A program made the translations under genes and the position numbers. Below, piece by piece: positions 1 to 8,745 of a stretch of DNA of 39,844 bases. Positions within the stretch are counted from its first letter, which is position 1, and every line of letters starts with the position of its first letter. The notes under the pieces were generated by a model. The model was not told the DNA's origin and ran no database searches. It worked only from the letters and a program-made list of their open reading frames with translations. Source of the DNA: CAYTSA01 sp964440345 (GTDB lineage: Bacteria > Desulfobacterota > Desulfovibrionia > Desulfovibrionales > Desulfovibrionaceae). Where the stretch lies: contig CAYTSA010000026.1 in assembly GCA_964440345.1 (NCBI GenBank), positions 1-39,844 on the forward strand, read 5' to 3'.

Positions 1-16
1 AAAAAAAAAAAAAAAA

Positions 17-42
17 GCCCCCTCCCGTATGCGGCAGGGGGC
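17..42 (-). terminator. Intrinsic terminator of the metK operon
   Basis: A hairpin with outer arms GCCCCCT and AGGGGGC (7 bp), one C-C mismatch, inner arms CCG/CGG and a TATG loop lies just after the metK stop. On the minus strand it is followed by an unbroken run of 16 T (positions 16 to 1), the classical rho-independent layout. The T-run reaches the window edge, so its full length is unknown. Confidence 0.93.
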
Positions 43-72
43 TTGAAACCCGCAAGAAAAACCCGTGCTCTA

Positions 73-1242
73 TTACACTTTGGCTGCAGTACGCAGGTCG
101 CTGACCGCGTCGGTTTTTTCCCAGGTAAACTCGGGCTGCTTGCGGCCGAAGTGACCGTAGCAGGAGGTCTTTTTGTAGATGGGCCGCTTCAGGTCCAAGC
201 GCTTGACAATGTGGTACGGCCGCAGATCAAAGACTTCTTTGACGGCCTTGGTGAGCACATCGTCCGGGATATCGCCGGAACCCAGCGAAGAGACAAGCAC
301 GGAAACCGGCTCGGCTACGCCGATGACGTAGGCCACCTGGACTTCACAATACGGCGCCAGCTTCGCGGCGACAACGTTTTTGGCAATGTAGCGGGCCATG
401 TAAGCGCCGGAGCGATCCACCTTGGAAGGGTCCTTGCCGGAGAACGCCCCGCCGCCATGGTTGCCCATGCCGCCGTAGGTGTCCTGGATGATCTTCCGGC
501 CAGTCAAACCGCAGTCGCCCATGGGTCCGCCAATGACAAAGCGGCCAGTGGTGTTGATAAAAATCCGAGTGTCTTTATCCATGTATTCGCCGGGCAAGGT
601 CTTGTTGATCACCTCGCTTCTCACAGCGTCGCACAGGTCTTGATAGCTCACGTTTTCGTTGTGCTGGCAAGCGACGACCACAGTGTCCACCCGGGCAGGT
701 TTGCCGTCCACATATTCAAAGGAGACTTCGGTTTTGCCGTCCGGCCGCAGAAAATCGATAATTCCTTCCTTGCGGACGTACGTCAGGCGGCGGGAGAGTT
801 TGTGCGCCCAGTAGATCGGGGCGGGCATCAGCTCTTCTGTTTCCGTGCAGGCAAAGCCGAACATCATGCCCTGGTCGCCGGCTCCCTGGTCTTCTTCGTT
901 ATCGCGATCCACTCCTTGGGCAATGTCTACCGACTGCTTATCAATGGAAGAGAGCACCGCGCAGGTTTCCCAGTCAAAACCCATGTCGGAGCTGTTGTAG
1001 CCGATTTCTTTGATAGTGCTGCGGACAACAGTGGGTAAATCAGCAAATCCTTCCGTGGTGATCTCTCCGGCTATGAAAGCCATGCCCGTGGTGACCAGCG
1101 TTTCGCACGCCACCCGCGAATGGGGATCCTGCTCCAGAAGAACGTCGAGCACGGAATCGGAAATGGCGTCAGCCACCTTATCCGGATGGCCTTCCGTGAC
1201 AGATTCAGATGTAAAAAAGTACTTTCCTTTGCTGCAAATCAT
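73..1242 (-). CDS. metK: S-adenosylmethionine synthetase MetK
   Basis: This cytosolic enzyme makes S-adenosylmethionine from methionine and ATP, releasing phosphate and pyrophosphate. The 389-residue protein has the usual family length. It carries the N-terminal EGHPDK signature (residues 17-22), the GAGDQG ATP-binding motif (120-125) and the glycine-rich GGGAFSGKD loop (263-271). The ATG at 1242 is preceded by a strong AAGGAGG ribosome site (1250-1256) with 7 bases of spacing. It is the last gene of a minus-strand run, 50 bases after the DUF502 gene, and ends at a strong terminator. No SAM riboswitch fits in the 50-base gap, so expression probably comes from the upstream operon or a short local promoter that I cannot place. 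The function is certain. Confidence 0.98.
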   Translation of the reverse strand: MICSKGKYFFTSESVTEGHPDKVADAISDSVLDVLLEQDPHSRVACETLVTTGMAFIAGEITTEGFADLPTVVRSTIKEIGYNSSDMGFDWETCAVLSSIDKQSVDIAQGVDRDNEEDQGAGDQGMMFGFACTETEELMPAPIYWAHKLSRRLTYVRKEGIIDFLRPDGKTEVSFEYVDGKPARVDTVVVACQHNENVSYQDLCDAVRSEVINKTLPGEYMDKDTRIFINTTGRFVIGGPMGDCGLTGRKIIQDTYGGMGNHGGGAFSGKDPSKVDRSGAYMARYIAKNVVAAKLAPYCEVQVAYVIGVAEPVSVLVSSLGSGDIPDDVLTKAVKEVFDLRPYHIVKRLDLKRPIYKKTSCYGHFGRKQPEFTWEKTDAVSDLRTAAKV

Positions 1243-1292
1243 TTATGTGCCTCCTTGGTGCGCTGATTCATACGCCGCGACACAGGCGACGC

Positions 1293-1934
1293 TTAAAGTT
1301 TGGCGTCCGGGTTTAATATTCCTCCTGACATGAGCACTTTGAACGAGTCCTCAACACTCATTTCAAGAGGTATGACATCTTTCTCAGGAACCATGAGATA
1401 AAAACCGGACGTGGGATTGGGGGTGGTGGGCAAAAAAACGTTCAGCACTTTACACGCGGTTTTTTCCTGTATTTCACCCACAGCCGTTCCAGTCACGTAC
1501 GCCAATGCATACACGCCTTTACGCGGATATTCAATAAGCACGACTCGCTTGAATTCTCTGCTCGTCGTGCTGAATATGGTGGTGACGAGCTGCTTAACCG
1601 CCTTGTATACTTTACTCACAAATGGAATATACGACATGATCCATTCGCCCAGCTCCACCAGCTTGCGGCCGAAAAAATTGCGGACAAAAAGGCCTGTCAG
1701 CAGCAACACCATAAAAACCAGTATCAGCCCCAGCCCGGGAACAGGAAAGGGAAGAAAGCTTTCCGGCCGGAGTGACATGGGCAGCAACAAAAAAGTCTTG
1801 TCCACCACGGTGACCAAAAAATACAAAAAGTAAAATGTCGCCGCCACAGGCATGAGAAACAGCAACCCGGCAAGCAAATTCGCTTTCAAGCCGCTTTGAA
1901 GCCAAGCGAATAGCTTTTTGACAAGTCGAATCAT
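1293..1934 (-). CDS. DUF502 family membrane protein
   Basis: A 213-residue integral membrane protein of the DUF502 family, whose biochemical role is not known. Two hydrophobic segments are visible, at about residues 17-45 and 65-88. They are followed by a soluble part rich in beta-type sequence that includes the conserved stretch around SYIPFVSKVYKAVKQ (about 101-115). Its ATG overlaps the panC stop codon in an ATGA arrangement, so translation is probably coupled to panC. The family is widespread in Desulfobacterota and cyanobacteria. Placement between panC and metK looks like operon packing and does not suggest a function. Confidence 0.85.
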   Translation of the reverse strand: MIRLVKKLFAWLQSGLKANLLAGLLFLMPVAATFYFLYFLVTVVDKTFLLLPMSLRPESFLPFPVPGLGLILVFMVLLLTGLFVRNFFGRKLVELGEWIMSYIPFVSKVYKAVKQLVTTIFSTTSREFKRVVLIEYPRKGVYALAYVTGTAVGEIQEKTACKVLNVFLPTTPNPTSGFYLMVPEKDVIPLEMSVEDSFKVLMSGGILNPDAKL

Positions 1935-2788
1935 ACACCAATCCTTTCCAGAACAATATTGTCAATGAGGCGGGCCTTGCCCACGTACACAGCGCCAGCC
2001 AGAAGCACAGGGCCGTCTATCTTCTGTACCGGCTGTATGGTGTCCGGCGTCGTCAGTTCAAAATAATCAACAGCTCCCAAATCCAAGTTCTCTTCCAAAT
2101 ACTCAATTGCCTGACGCTTTACTGGGTCAGGGTCACGCTCTCCCCGACGAATCAGATCAGCCGCCAGCTGCAACGATCTATACAAATGCGGCGCTTGCTT
2201 TCGTTCTTCCGGCGTCAAGTACGCATTGCGGGAACTCATGGCCAAACCGTCGCTCTCCCGCACAGTGGGGCGGCCCACTATCTGAGTGGGAATATTCAGA
2301 TCTCTCGCCATCCTGGTTACAATGGCCAGTTGCTGCCAGTCCTTTTGCCCAAACACCGTAATCTGCGGCACAGCCAGCAGAAGCAGCTTGGTCACCACCG
2401 TGGCTACGCCCCGAAAGTGGACAGGCCTGCTGCGGCCGCACAAATGCTCGGCCAGGTCCGGCAGCTGGACCCAGGTGGCGTGGTCAGGATCATAAATGCC
2501 GCCGGGCTCAGGGGCGAACAGCGCGTCAGCGCCCAAGTCTCTGCACAGGGCGGCGTCCCTCTCAAAGTCCCGCGGATAGGCCGCCAAATCCTCATGGGGT
2601 CCGAACTGCGACGGGTTCACAAATATGCTCACCGCCACCCGGTCTGCATTGGCCCGCGCCCACTCAATAAGGCTGGCGTGCCCGGCGTGCAGGTAGCCCA
2701 TGGTCGGAACCAGCGCCAGGGCCTGTCCGGCGCAGCGCCAGCCCCAGCAGAGGGCTGAAAAAGCATCTGTCGTATCATATATGTGCAT
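1931..2788 (-). CDS. panC: Pantothenate synthetase PanC
   Basis: This enzyme condenses pantoate and beta-alanine with ATP to give pantothenate, the last step of vitamin B5 synthesis. The 285-residue protein has the normal length. It shows PTMGYLHAGH near residue 28 with the HIGH-like HAGH (34-37), FVNPSQFGP (57-65), and the downstream DGLAMSSRN segment typical of the family's ATP-binding loop. The ATG at 2788 has only a weak GGAAA-type ribosome site. The gene follows a FliD-like gene by 84 bases and overlaps the DUF502 gene. No panB or panD lies in the window, so the pathway genes are dispersed. Confidence 0.96.
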   Translation of the reverse strand: MHIYDTTDAFSALCWGWRCAGQALALVPTMGYLHAGHASLIEWARANADRVAVSIFVNPSQFGPHEDLAAYPRDFERDAALCRDLGADALFAPEPGGIYDPDHATWVQLPDLAEHLCGRSRPVHFRGVATVVTKLLLLAVPQITVFGQKDWQQLAIVTRMARDLNIPTQIVGRPTVRESDGLAMSSRNAYLTPEERKQAPHLYRSLQLAADLIRRGERDPDPVKRQAIEYLEENLDLGAVDYFELTTPDTIQPVQKIDGPVLLAGAVYVGKARLIDNIVLERIGV

Positions 2789-2872
2789 ACTGTTTCCAAC
2801 GTCGACGCCAGCTCATAGCGCTGTTGTAATGTGTCTTTATACAGCCAATGGACGCATTGTCCAATGTAAGAC

Positions 2873-4783
2873 TCACCCGTACAGATTCAAGAGCGTATCG
2901 TCTTCTTCGTTGCGCTCCACCCGGCCCCAGGGAGGTTCCGTATCCTGCAGCGCAGACGGATCGGCCAGCAAGGTTTCCAATCCGTGCCGGCGCAGACCGT
3001 CGTTGGTTTCGCTCCACTCGGTCAGCAATCCTTTGTACGGCTGCACATCAGCCGTCAGCACGGCTTTGGCCCTGTCCGGGTCGCTGAGCACAGCTTTCCA
3101 GAACTGGTCAGCGTCCACCCACAGCAACTTGCCCGGCCCGCTCTCCATGAACCCCAGCCAGGAAAGGTCCGCCCTGCGCGCCTGCACCGCATCCCGCCAA
3201 CGGGCGCCTGCGTCCGGCTCCCACATTTTCGGGTCTTTGAGCAACACGCTGCGCACCCCGTTGTAGCCGTTCACGGCGTCGCCCACCTGCCGGTCCATCG
3301 CCTCCATGGCCTCCACCACTTTTACGGGCAGTGTTTCGCCAAAGCTCGAATCCAACCCCAGATGCAACGCCCCCCTGTCGGCGCTGAACGTGCTGGTGGC
3401 TGACGTCTGCTCCCGGCCGTTGATCTCCATATGGCCGTCCACCCCGGGCCGGGCGGTCTTGCCCAGCCCCAGGGTCCCGGCCAGGTTGTAAGCCTGGGCG
3501 TCCGTCCATTGGGAGCCGTCATAGGTATACGATTTTCTCTGTGCATCAATATAATAGGACCTGCCTTGCTCCGGCGCTGCGCCAATCCAGGAAAGATTGT
3601 CGCGCACGTAGACATTGCCCACAGCATAGCCGGCCCCGGAGACGGTGTTTACGTCGGCAATGTATGGGCCGTTTTCCGGCTGGGGAGGCAACCCAACGCT
3701 GAAATCCCAGAAATCCTTGGCGTGGGGCAACCCGAAAAACAAGCGCTCGCGCTCCTTGGGATCGCTGGCGCGTATGGTCAACACCACGCCCTCGTCCACA
3801 ATGCGTTGCGGCGGCGAGCCGGCAATAGCCTGCCTGGGAACCCGGGCCACTTCTGCGCGAAACACATCCTGCCCCAGGTTCACAGCCCGGGCCACCGCCT
3901 CTAACGCCTCCTGGTAAGTAGCGCCCTGGTCCACCGCCGCCCAAATGGTTCCGGATGCGTCGCCCAACGACCATTCCAAAGCATATTGGCCGGCGCTCAG
4001 GCCAGCGTCAGCGTTTGGATCGAACACGCTGCTGACGTAAGCGGTGGGCGAGGCCGCCCGCTTGCCTGCTACATCATAGCGTTTTGCTTCAGCCTGGGGC
4101 CGGGACGGCTGGGGCGCCTGGTCAAAATTCAGCGTTCTCGTGAGCACGTCGCGGCGGTCCAACTCCAGGTCCTGGCTGCTCCTTCCTGGATCAACATACA
4201 AGGCGAGCATGGTCCCGACCTTTGCCACTCCGGGAATCCGCGCGCCCGGCGAAAGCTGCGTCACCACCTGAGCCTGCACAGGCAGACTGGCGTTATTGAT
4301 TGCGGTTTCGACTGCGGCCAGGACGTCGCCCCAGGTTTTTTCCGCCTCTGTAACCGGCACGCTCACAGTTTCCTGCGCACCGCCCAGAGTCAGACGCATA
4401 CTGTAGTCTCGCTGGTCCAAGGCATGCGCCTCGACGGGATTCACGTCTGCAGAGATATATTTATACCGGGGTATTATGTCGTCATCATAATAAAGCGCCG
4501 TGTGCAGTTTGCCGGCTGCTCTCGTATCCGCCACGGCCAGTCTCGCCCCGGACCATGGGCTGTCTTTGCCAGGCCACTGGAAATTTGTCAAAGATGTTTC
4601 AAAGGCTGACAACTTGCGGTCCAAGGCGCCAAGCAATGGGTCCGCAACACGTCCGTAACGCTCTCGGGCTTGGGAATCAGTAAACCGCTCTTTCCACCTG
4701 TCCAGAGCAGAAAGAGATTCTCCGCGCATGCGCTGCAAGGTTCCTTGCAACAGTGCGGAATGTATGGAGCGTATGCCGGCCAC
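2873..4783 (-). CDS. FliD-like (hook-associated protein 2 family) protein
   Basis: A 636-residue protein that reads as a divergent flagellar cap-family protein. Two regions (about 126-198 and 265-345) resemble the FliD pattern of beta strands, a helix ending in AINNA or ARAVN, then a strand. Near residues 435-510 comes VDGHMEING, a TSATSTF stretch and LHLGLDSSFGETLPVKVV, followed by DAVNGYNGVRSVL, the usual FliD order. The C-terminal part has the LSWLGF and GKLLWVDADQFWKAVLSDP pattern seen at FliD ends. A clear canonical FliD N-terminus is missing. The start is GTG at 4783, with GAAGGAG about 10 bases upstream. It sits downstream of fliJ, a motE-like gene and truA, which supports a flagellar role. 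Family assignment by eye is fairly good, but the exact function (cap, chaperoned export substrate or other) is inference. Confidence 0.6.
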   Translation of the reverse strand: MAGIRSIHSALLQGTLQRMRGESLSALDRWKERFTDSQARERYGRVADPLLGALDRKLSAFETSLTNFQWPGKDSPWSGARLAVADTRAAGKLHTALYYDDDIIPRYKYISADVNPVEAHALDQRDYSMRLTLGGAQETVSVPVTEAEKTWGDVLAAVETAINNASLPVQAQVVTQLSPGARIPGVAKVGTMLALYVDPGRSSQDLELDRRDVLTRTLNFDQAPQPSRPQAEAKRYDVAGKRAASPTAYVSSVFDPNADAGLSAGQYALEWSLGDASGTIWAAVDQGATYQEALEAVARAVNLGQDVFRAEVARVPRQAIAGSPPQRIVDEGVVLTIRASDPKERERLFFGLPHAKDFWDFSVGLPPQPENGPYIADVNTVSGAGYAVGNVYVRDNLSWIGAAPEQGRSYYIDAQRKSYTYDGSQWTDAQAYNLAGTLGLGKTARPGVDGHMEINGREQTSATSTFSADRGALHLGLDSSFGETLPVKVVEAMEAMDRQVGDAVNGYNGVRSVLLKDPKMWEPDAGARWRDAVQARRADLSWLGFMESGPGKLLWVDADQFWKAVLSDPDRAKAVLTADVQPYKGLLTEWSETNDGLRRHGLETLLADPSALQDTEPPWGRVERNEEDDTLLNLYG

Positions 4784-4800
4784 GTGTCGTTGTCTCCTTC

Positions 4801-4818
4801 CCCAGGCACACGCCTGGG
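4801..4818. other. Intercistronic stem-loop between truA and the FliD-like gene
   Basis: A perfect 7-bp inverted repeat (CCCAGGC, ACAC loop, GCCTGGG) lies between the truA stop and the GTG start of the next gene. On the minus-strand message the ribosome site GAAGGAG begins about where the hairpin ends. No T-run follows, so it is not a standard terminator. It could act as an RNA stability or translation control element. Confidence 0.6.
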
Positions 4819-4848
4819 CTATAGGGCCGGAGACAACGACCAGCCGCC

Positions 4849-5640
4849 TTATGGAGCCGCATCGTCCCCGTAGCAGACGCGGAGCAGTGTCAGTCCTTGC
4901 GGAGGAGCCGTGGCCGGCGCCTTGGTCCGATCCCGGACGGTCAGAATATCTCCTACCTGCTCAGGGGCCAGCTTTCCTCGGCCTACCTCCACAAGACAGC
5001 CGGTCAAGTTGCGAACCATCTGCTTGAGGAACCCATTGGCGGAAAAGAGCAGCCGGGTCTCCTCGGCTGAATCGTGCTGCACCTGCACTGGCTGCAGGGT
5101 TCGCACCGTGGTTTTCGTCTCCGTGCCCAGATTGCGGAAGCTCGCAAAGTCATGCTCGCCCGCCAACAGGTCTGCAGCCGCCTGCATGGCGTCCAGGTCC
5201 AGGGGACCCACAGGCCACACGTAAGCCCGCCTCTGCGGTAAGACATATCGACTGCTTAGCCATAAACTATAGGAATAGGTCTTGGAGACGGCGCTGCACA
5301 GGGCGTGAAACCCTGTTGGCGCAAACGTCAGAGAGGTAACGCAGACATCCTTGGGCAGCAAGGCGTTGAGGATTTTCTGCCAGTCCAGGCCGGCCTTATC
5401 CTGGTCTACATCCACATGCGCGCACTGGCCCAGAGCGTGGACGCCAGTGTCAGTGCGGCTGGACCCAACAACCCGCGCCGGCCGGCCAAGCACTTTGGCC
5501 ATGGCTTCCTCCACACAGCCCTGCACGGTACGGTGAGAGCCATGCGGTCCTGTGCTGCGGTTCTGCACTTGCCAGCCCTTGAACCGCGCGCCCTGGTAAG
5601 CCAATGTCAGCTTCAGCCGGACAGTTTTTGGGTCTGTCAT
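4849..5640 (-). CDS. truA: tRNA pseudouridine(38-40) synthase TruA
   Basis: TruA isomerises uridines 38-40 of the anticodon stem to pseudouridine. The 263-residue protein has family length and contains the catalytic motif SSRTDTGVHALGQ near residues 60-72, with the invariant aspartate in RTDTGVHA. The later segment FLKQMVRNLTGCLVEVGRGKL is also typical. The ATG overlaps the stop of the motE-like gene (ATGA), so the two are translationally coupled. In this type of genome truA commonly travels with the flagellar fliJ/motE pair without any known functional link. Confidence 0.96.
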   Translation of the reverse strand: MTDPKTVRLKLTLAYQGARFKGWQVQNRSTGPHGSHRTVQGCVEEAMAKVLGRPARVVGSSRTDTGVHALGQCAHVDVDQDKAGLDWQKILNALLPKDVCVTSLTFAPTGFHALCSAVSKTYSYSLWLSSRYVLPQRRAYVWPVGPLDLDAMQAAADLLAGEHDFASFRNLGTETKTTVRTLQPVQVQHDSAEETRLLFSANGFLKQMVRNLTGCLVEVGRGKLAPEQVGDILTVRDRTKAPATAPPQGLTLLRVCYGDDAAP

Positions 5641-6347
5641 TGAAAGGGTATCTGCATTCTGGTCAACGCTTCTGACAGCCGGGCCGCCTTGGAGGCCTTA
5701 ACGTAGGTGAGTATTTCGCCAGCCTGGCGGCCGCGCATGCCGGCCAGAATTTTGACAGCAATGTCTTCGTCCAGTGTTTCCAGCACGGTAGCGGCTTGTT
5801 TGGCCTTCATGTTGGAGTACACGTCCACCAGATGCCGCAATTTTTTGTCCTTGGTCTTTTCAGCATCTTCGAGCATCCGCTCCAGCTTTGCCTCCAGCTC
5901 CTGCATCTGGGCCAGCTTCTGGTCTATCTGCTTCTCCAGCTGTTTCAAGTCTTTCTCGCGCCGGTTAAGCTCTTCCTGCTTCTTGGCTAGGGCCTTCATG
6001 CCCACATCGCCGCCCGGCGCCGCGCCGTTTGTGGCGTTGTCCTCAGCCCAGGCCACAGCCGGCGACAACACAGCCCGGACCATAGGCTCCTTCGCCATGG
6101 CTGACAGCTTGTTTGAACCCTCCAGAGTATCTGCAGCGGCTGCGGCCTGCTGAGCCGGCTCTTGGGACGGAACGGCTATAGGGCCTTCAGAAAACGACAC
6201 GCTCCAGGTCAAGGCTCCCATCACTGCAAGCTTGACGAGGATCACCGAAAGCAGTGCGTGCATCAGTTTAGAGAGTCTCGCGCCCGTAGCGAATCGTAGC
6301 CATCTCATCGAATTCTTTTTGTTCCTGGAGCTTTTGGTCTTCTTCAT
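5637..6347 (-). CDS. MotE-like flagellar protein (MgtE-N type domain)
   Basis: A 236-residue membrane-anchored protein. A basic N-terminus leads to one transmembrane helix at about residues 29-51. A low-complexity alanine and proline stretch follows, then a charged coiled coil (about 118-170) and a C-terminal domain (about 172-232) resembling the MotE/MgtE N-terminal helical fold, with VDVYSNMKAKQAATVLETL and VKILAGMRGRQAGEIL. Such proteins act with flagellar stators or the export apparatus at the inner membrane. The start is uncertain. ATG at 6347 overlaps fliJ by 80 bases, ATG at 6308 overlaps by 41, and ATG at 6263 lies 4 bases after the fliJ stop but would begin inside the hydrophobic helix. 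None has a strong ribosome site. The basic residues before the helix favour one of the two upstream starts. Confidence 0.75.
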   Translation of the reverse strand: MKKTKSSRNKKNSMRWLRFATGARLSKLMHALLSVILVKLAVMGALTWSVSFSEGPIAVPSQEPAQQAAAAADTLEGSNKLSAMAKEPMVRAVLSPAVAWAEDNATNGAAPGGDVGMKALAKKQEELNRREKDLKQLEKQIDQKLAQMQELEAKLERMLEDAEKTKDKKLRHLVDVYSNMKAKQAATVLETLDEDIAVKILAGMRGRQAGEILTYVKASKAARLSEALTRMQIPFQ

Positions 6348-6711
6348 GTTGGATCATCTGGTTGGTTTTAAGTTTTTCGAGCAGCTTTCGCTCCTTGGAC
6401 CGGTAAACGGCTTCGCGTCTGGCTTTATTCAACACTTGTGCCAATTCCAGGGATTTTGCCTCTTCCCTTGTCAAATCTTGCTGCAATCCCAGCAGATAGT
6501 TTCTCCACAACCATATGGAGTCTGCGTTGCCGTCCTTATCTTGCCGCATGGACTCTTGCACGCTTTCAATGTTCATGCGCAAATTTTTGACGGTTTCGAT
6601 CTGCCGCTTGTAGGCTTCCTGAGCCTTGGCCAAGGCCAAGACTGCCTGCTCCTCCAGCTGCACGCGGTACTCAAGGACTCTCTCCAAAGAAAAGTAGAAG
6701 GCTCGGGGCAT
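6268..6711 (-). CDS. fliJ: Flagellar export protein FliJ
   Basis: A 147-residue, almost entirely helical and highly charged protein with the FliJ pattern, including the N-terminal FYFSLERVLEYRVQLEEQA segment. FliJ is the stalk-like subunit that links the FliI ATPase ring to the FlhA export gate and escorts chaperones. Length and position directly upstream of a motE-like gene fit the family. Unusually, fliI and fliH are not upstream. The preceding gene is a diguanylate cyclase, so this fragment is separated from the main flagellar export cluster. The ATG at 6711 has only a weak ribosome site (GAGAG). Confidence 0.85.
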   Translation of the reverse strand: MPRAFYFSLERVLEYRVQLEEQAVLALAKAQEAYKRQIETVKNLRMNIESVQESMRQDKDGNADSIWLWRNYLLGLQQDLTREEAKSLELAQVLNKARREAVYRSKERKLLEKLKTNQMIQHEEDQKLQEQKEFDEMATIRYGRETL

Positions 6712-6736
6712 GTATCGCTCTCAGTAGTGCAGACGT

Positions 6737-6753
6737 GTAAACGCTCTGAAACA
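6737..6753 (-). promoter_or_regulatory. Recurring AGAGCGTTTA motif upstream of fliJ
   Basis: On the minus strand the 17-base sequence TGTTTCAGAGCGTTTAC lies 26 bases upstream of the fliJ start. It matches 15 of 17 positions of a site at 8774-8790 in the leader of the diguanylate cyclase gene. GTGT and ACAC flank it as short inverted arms. It could be an operator, or a scrap of the dispersed repeat seen at 17344 and 26310. Its function is not known. Confidence 0.45.
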
Positions 6754-6791
6754 CCATCAAGCAAATACCGGGCCAGCTAGCGGGGACCGGC

Positions 6792-8714
6792 TTACCCTTG
6801 TTCAGTTCGGTTGCGTCCCCCGTCCTTTGCCCGATACAGGGCCTGATCCACACGCTTGAGCATGCTTTCCATGTCGTCGCCTTCAGTCATGGTCACAACG
6901 CCAAGGCTAATGGTGACGCCCAGATCGCCTTTTTCTGTGGGCACGACTAACGACCCCACAGCCGTGCGCAACCGTTCGGCAGCCACATGCGCGTCCTCCA
7001 GGCCTATTTGCGGCAGCAAAACCGCAAACTCTTCGCCGCCCAAACGGCCAGATGCGTCCACCTCGCGCATGGTCGCCCGCATTGCATTTGCCAACTGGCG
7101 CAACACCTCGTCCCCCACGTCGTGTCCGTACCCGTCGTTCACGTACTTGAAATGGTCTGCGTCGAACATGATCAGACTAAGCGGATAGCCGTAGCGTTTT
7201 GCCCGCTCCATCTCCCGCAACATCACCACCATGAAATGGCGGCGGTTGCAGACGCCGGTCATCTCGTCAATGGTTGCCATGCGCACCAACTGGCGCTCCA
7301 TATTCTTGCGTTCTGTGATGTCCCGCAGTGTGGCTGCGGCGCACCAGCCCTCATCCAACTGAAACGACGCCACGGACCGCTCCAGGGGAAACCGCGTCCC
7401 GTCTTTGCACAACCCTTCATACTCAAGAATATTGCCCACAGCAGAGCCCTTTCCTGTGCGGCGGAACACATCCATCCCATCCTCGGCTCCGGGACGAAAC
7501 TCCACTGGAGCAATGAGTTCATGCACATCTTTGCCCATAGCTTCCTGGCTGGAGTAACCGAACATTTCTTCTGCAGACTCGTTCCAGAATATGACCTGGC
7601 CCTGAGGGTTGATCATTACCAACGCGTCATGCATGGACTCGCTCATGGCCGCTACACGCTTGGCTTCTTGCTCGGCCGCCTTTTGCGTCATCTGATTTTT
7701 GTGCCGAAAATATGCGCCCCAAAAAGCAACAACCGCAAGAACCGCAAGAAGAACAACAACAATACCTGAGTACACACCCTTGCTGTACGGGGTCAAGCCA
7801 GAGTCAGAAACCCGGCTAAAGAGCAGCAGCCGCCGGGGCTCTGCTTCTTCGCTGCACTGGGAAGAACGGCGTTGCACGCCCTCGCGCATGTCCAGCCTCG
7901 CATACGTGAACAAGCCCTGGTCCGTGACAAACTGGCCCTGGCGCTGGCGCATTTTTTCCCATGCGGCAGAATACGTTTTACATGCGGTTGGCGTCGAGCG
8001 CTCCGGGAACATGGCGTTCCATTCCATGTCTCTGTCAGGATGTAACAGCCAGTTCCCGTCCATGTCTGTCAAATGCAGCTCACCGGAGGTCAGCGTGCTG
8101 GCCAGACGCAACCGCCGCAACAGCTCCCCGGCGTTGTAGTTTACAACAACCAAACCAATGGCGCCGCCCCCAGGGCTTTCCACCGGACTCGCAAAACAGA
8201 TTATGGGCGCATACGGCTCTTCCACCTTTCCATGCTCCATGTTCAAATCAAAACGGGAAACATACACGCCGCCAGGGCAGGAACGCACCCCCTGCACAAA
8301 GAAATCACGGCTGCTCTTGTCCTGCAGTTTGTCCGGCTCTACAGCTGCAGGGCCGTTAACTGTGTTGTTGATGCGGATCACCTCCATTCCTTGTGCATCC
8401 AGCAAGCGAACCTGACGGTAGCTGGGCTTGTCCAGGGAAAAACGCCATAGCAAAGGCGTGAGCGACTTGGCGTCAAACCCCGTTCTGCCGCCGGCTTGAC
8501 TCATTTCTCCCGCCACTGCAGCCAGAAAAGACGCATCCATGGCGTGGGCGGACAGCTGCGCCTGTACGGCGTCCAGTTGAAATGCAACCACGCGTTCTTG
8601 CTCCTGCATCAGCGCTTTCATTTGAACCGAAAAGAGGTAGCGGTCCAGACCAAAAGCAGCCAAAATAACAAGAATGCCCGCCGGCACAAAAAAGAGTAGA
8701 AAATGTCGTGTCAT
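6792..8714 (-). CDS. Membrane diguanylate cyclase (Cache-like sensor, PAS, GGDEF)
   Basis: A 640-residue enzyme expected to make c-di-GMP from two GTP. Order of parts: transmembrane helix at about 5-25, a periplasmic Cache-like sensor to about 305, a second helix at about 312-336, a PAS domain at about 350-470 containing the VIFWNESAEEMFGYS pattern, and a GGDEF domain from about 480. The active site reads GGEEF (559-563), a catalytically competent variant. An RxxD inhibitory site (REVD, 550-553) sits exactly five residues before it, so product inhibition is likely. The ligand of the sensor cannot be read from sequence. A near-consensus promoter lies 148 bases upstream (8862-8890). The neighbouring PilZ and EAL-HDOD genes suggest a local c-di-GMP circuit acting on motility. 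Confidence 0.93.
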   Translation of the reverse strand: MTRHFLLFFVPAGILVILAAFGLDRYLFSVQMKALMQEQERVVAFQLDAVQAQLSAHAMDASFLAAVAGEMSQAGGRTGFDAKSLTPLLWRFSLDKPSYRQVRLLDAQGMEVIRINNTVNGPAAVEPDKLQDKSSRDFFVQGVRSCPGGVYVSRFDLNMEHGKVEEPYAPIICFASPVESPGGGAIGLVVVNYNAGELLRRLRLASTLTSGELHLTDMDGNWLLHPDRDMEWNAMFPERSTPTACKTYSAAWEKMRQRQGQFVTDQGLFTYARLDMREGVQRRSSQCSEEAEPRRLLLFSRVSDSGLTPYSKGVYSGIVVVLLAVLAVVAFWGAYFRHKNQMTQKAAEQEAKRVAAMSESMHDALVMINPQGQVIFWNESAEEMFGYSSQEAMGKDVHELIAPVEFRPGAEDGMDVFRRTGKGSAVGNILEYEGLCKDGTRFPLERSVASFQLDEGWCAAATLRDITERKNMERQLVRMATIDEMTGVCNRRHFMVVMLREMERAKRYGYPLSLIMFDADHFKYVNDGYGHDVGDEVLRQLANAMRATMREVDASGRLGGEEFAVLLPQIGLEDAHVAAERLRTAVGSLVVPTEKGDLGVTISLGVVTMTEGDDMESMLKRVDQALYRAKDGGRNRTEQG

Positions 8715-8745
8715 GGATGTAGACCGCCAGTGTATCCTTCATGAT

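Noticed and set aside
43..1038. A 331-codon open frame opposite metK
   Set aside because: It is an antisense shadow of metK, with no ribosome site and no family features.
1243..1292. SAM riboswitch before metK
   Set aside because: Only 50 bases separate metK from the upstream gene, and no aptamer-like fold is seen.
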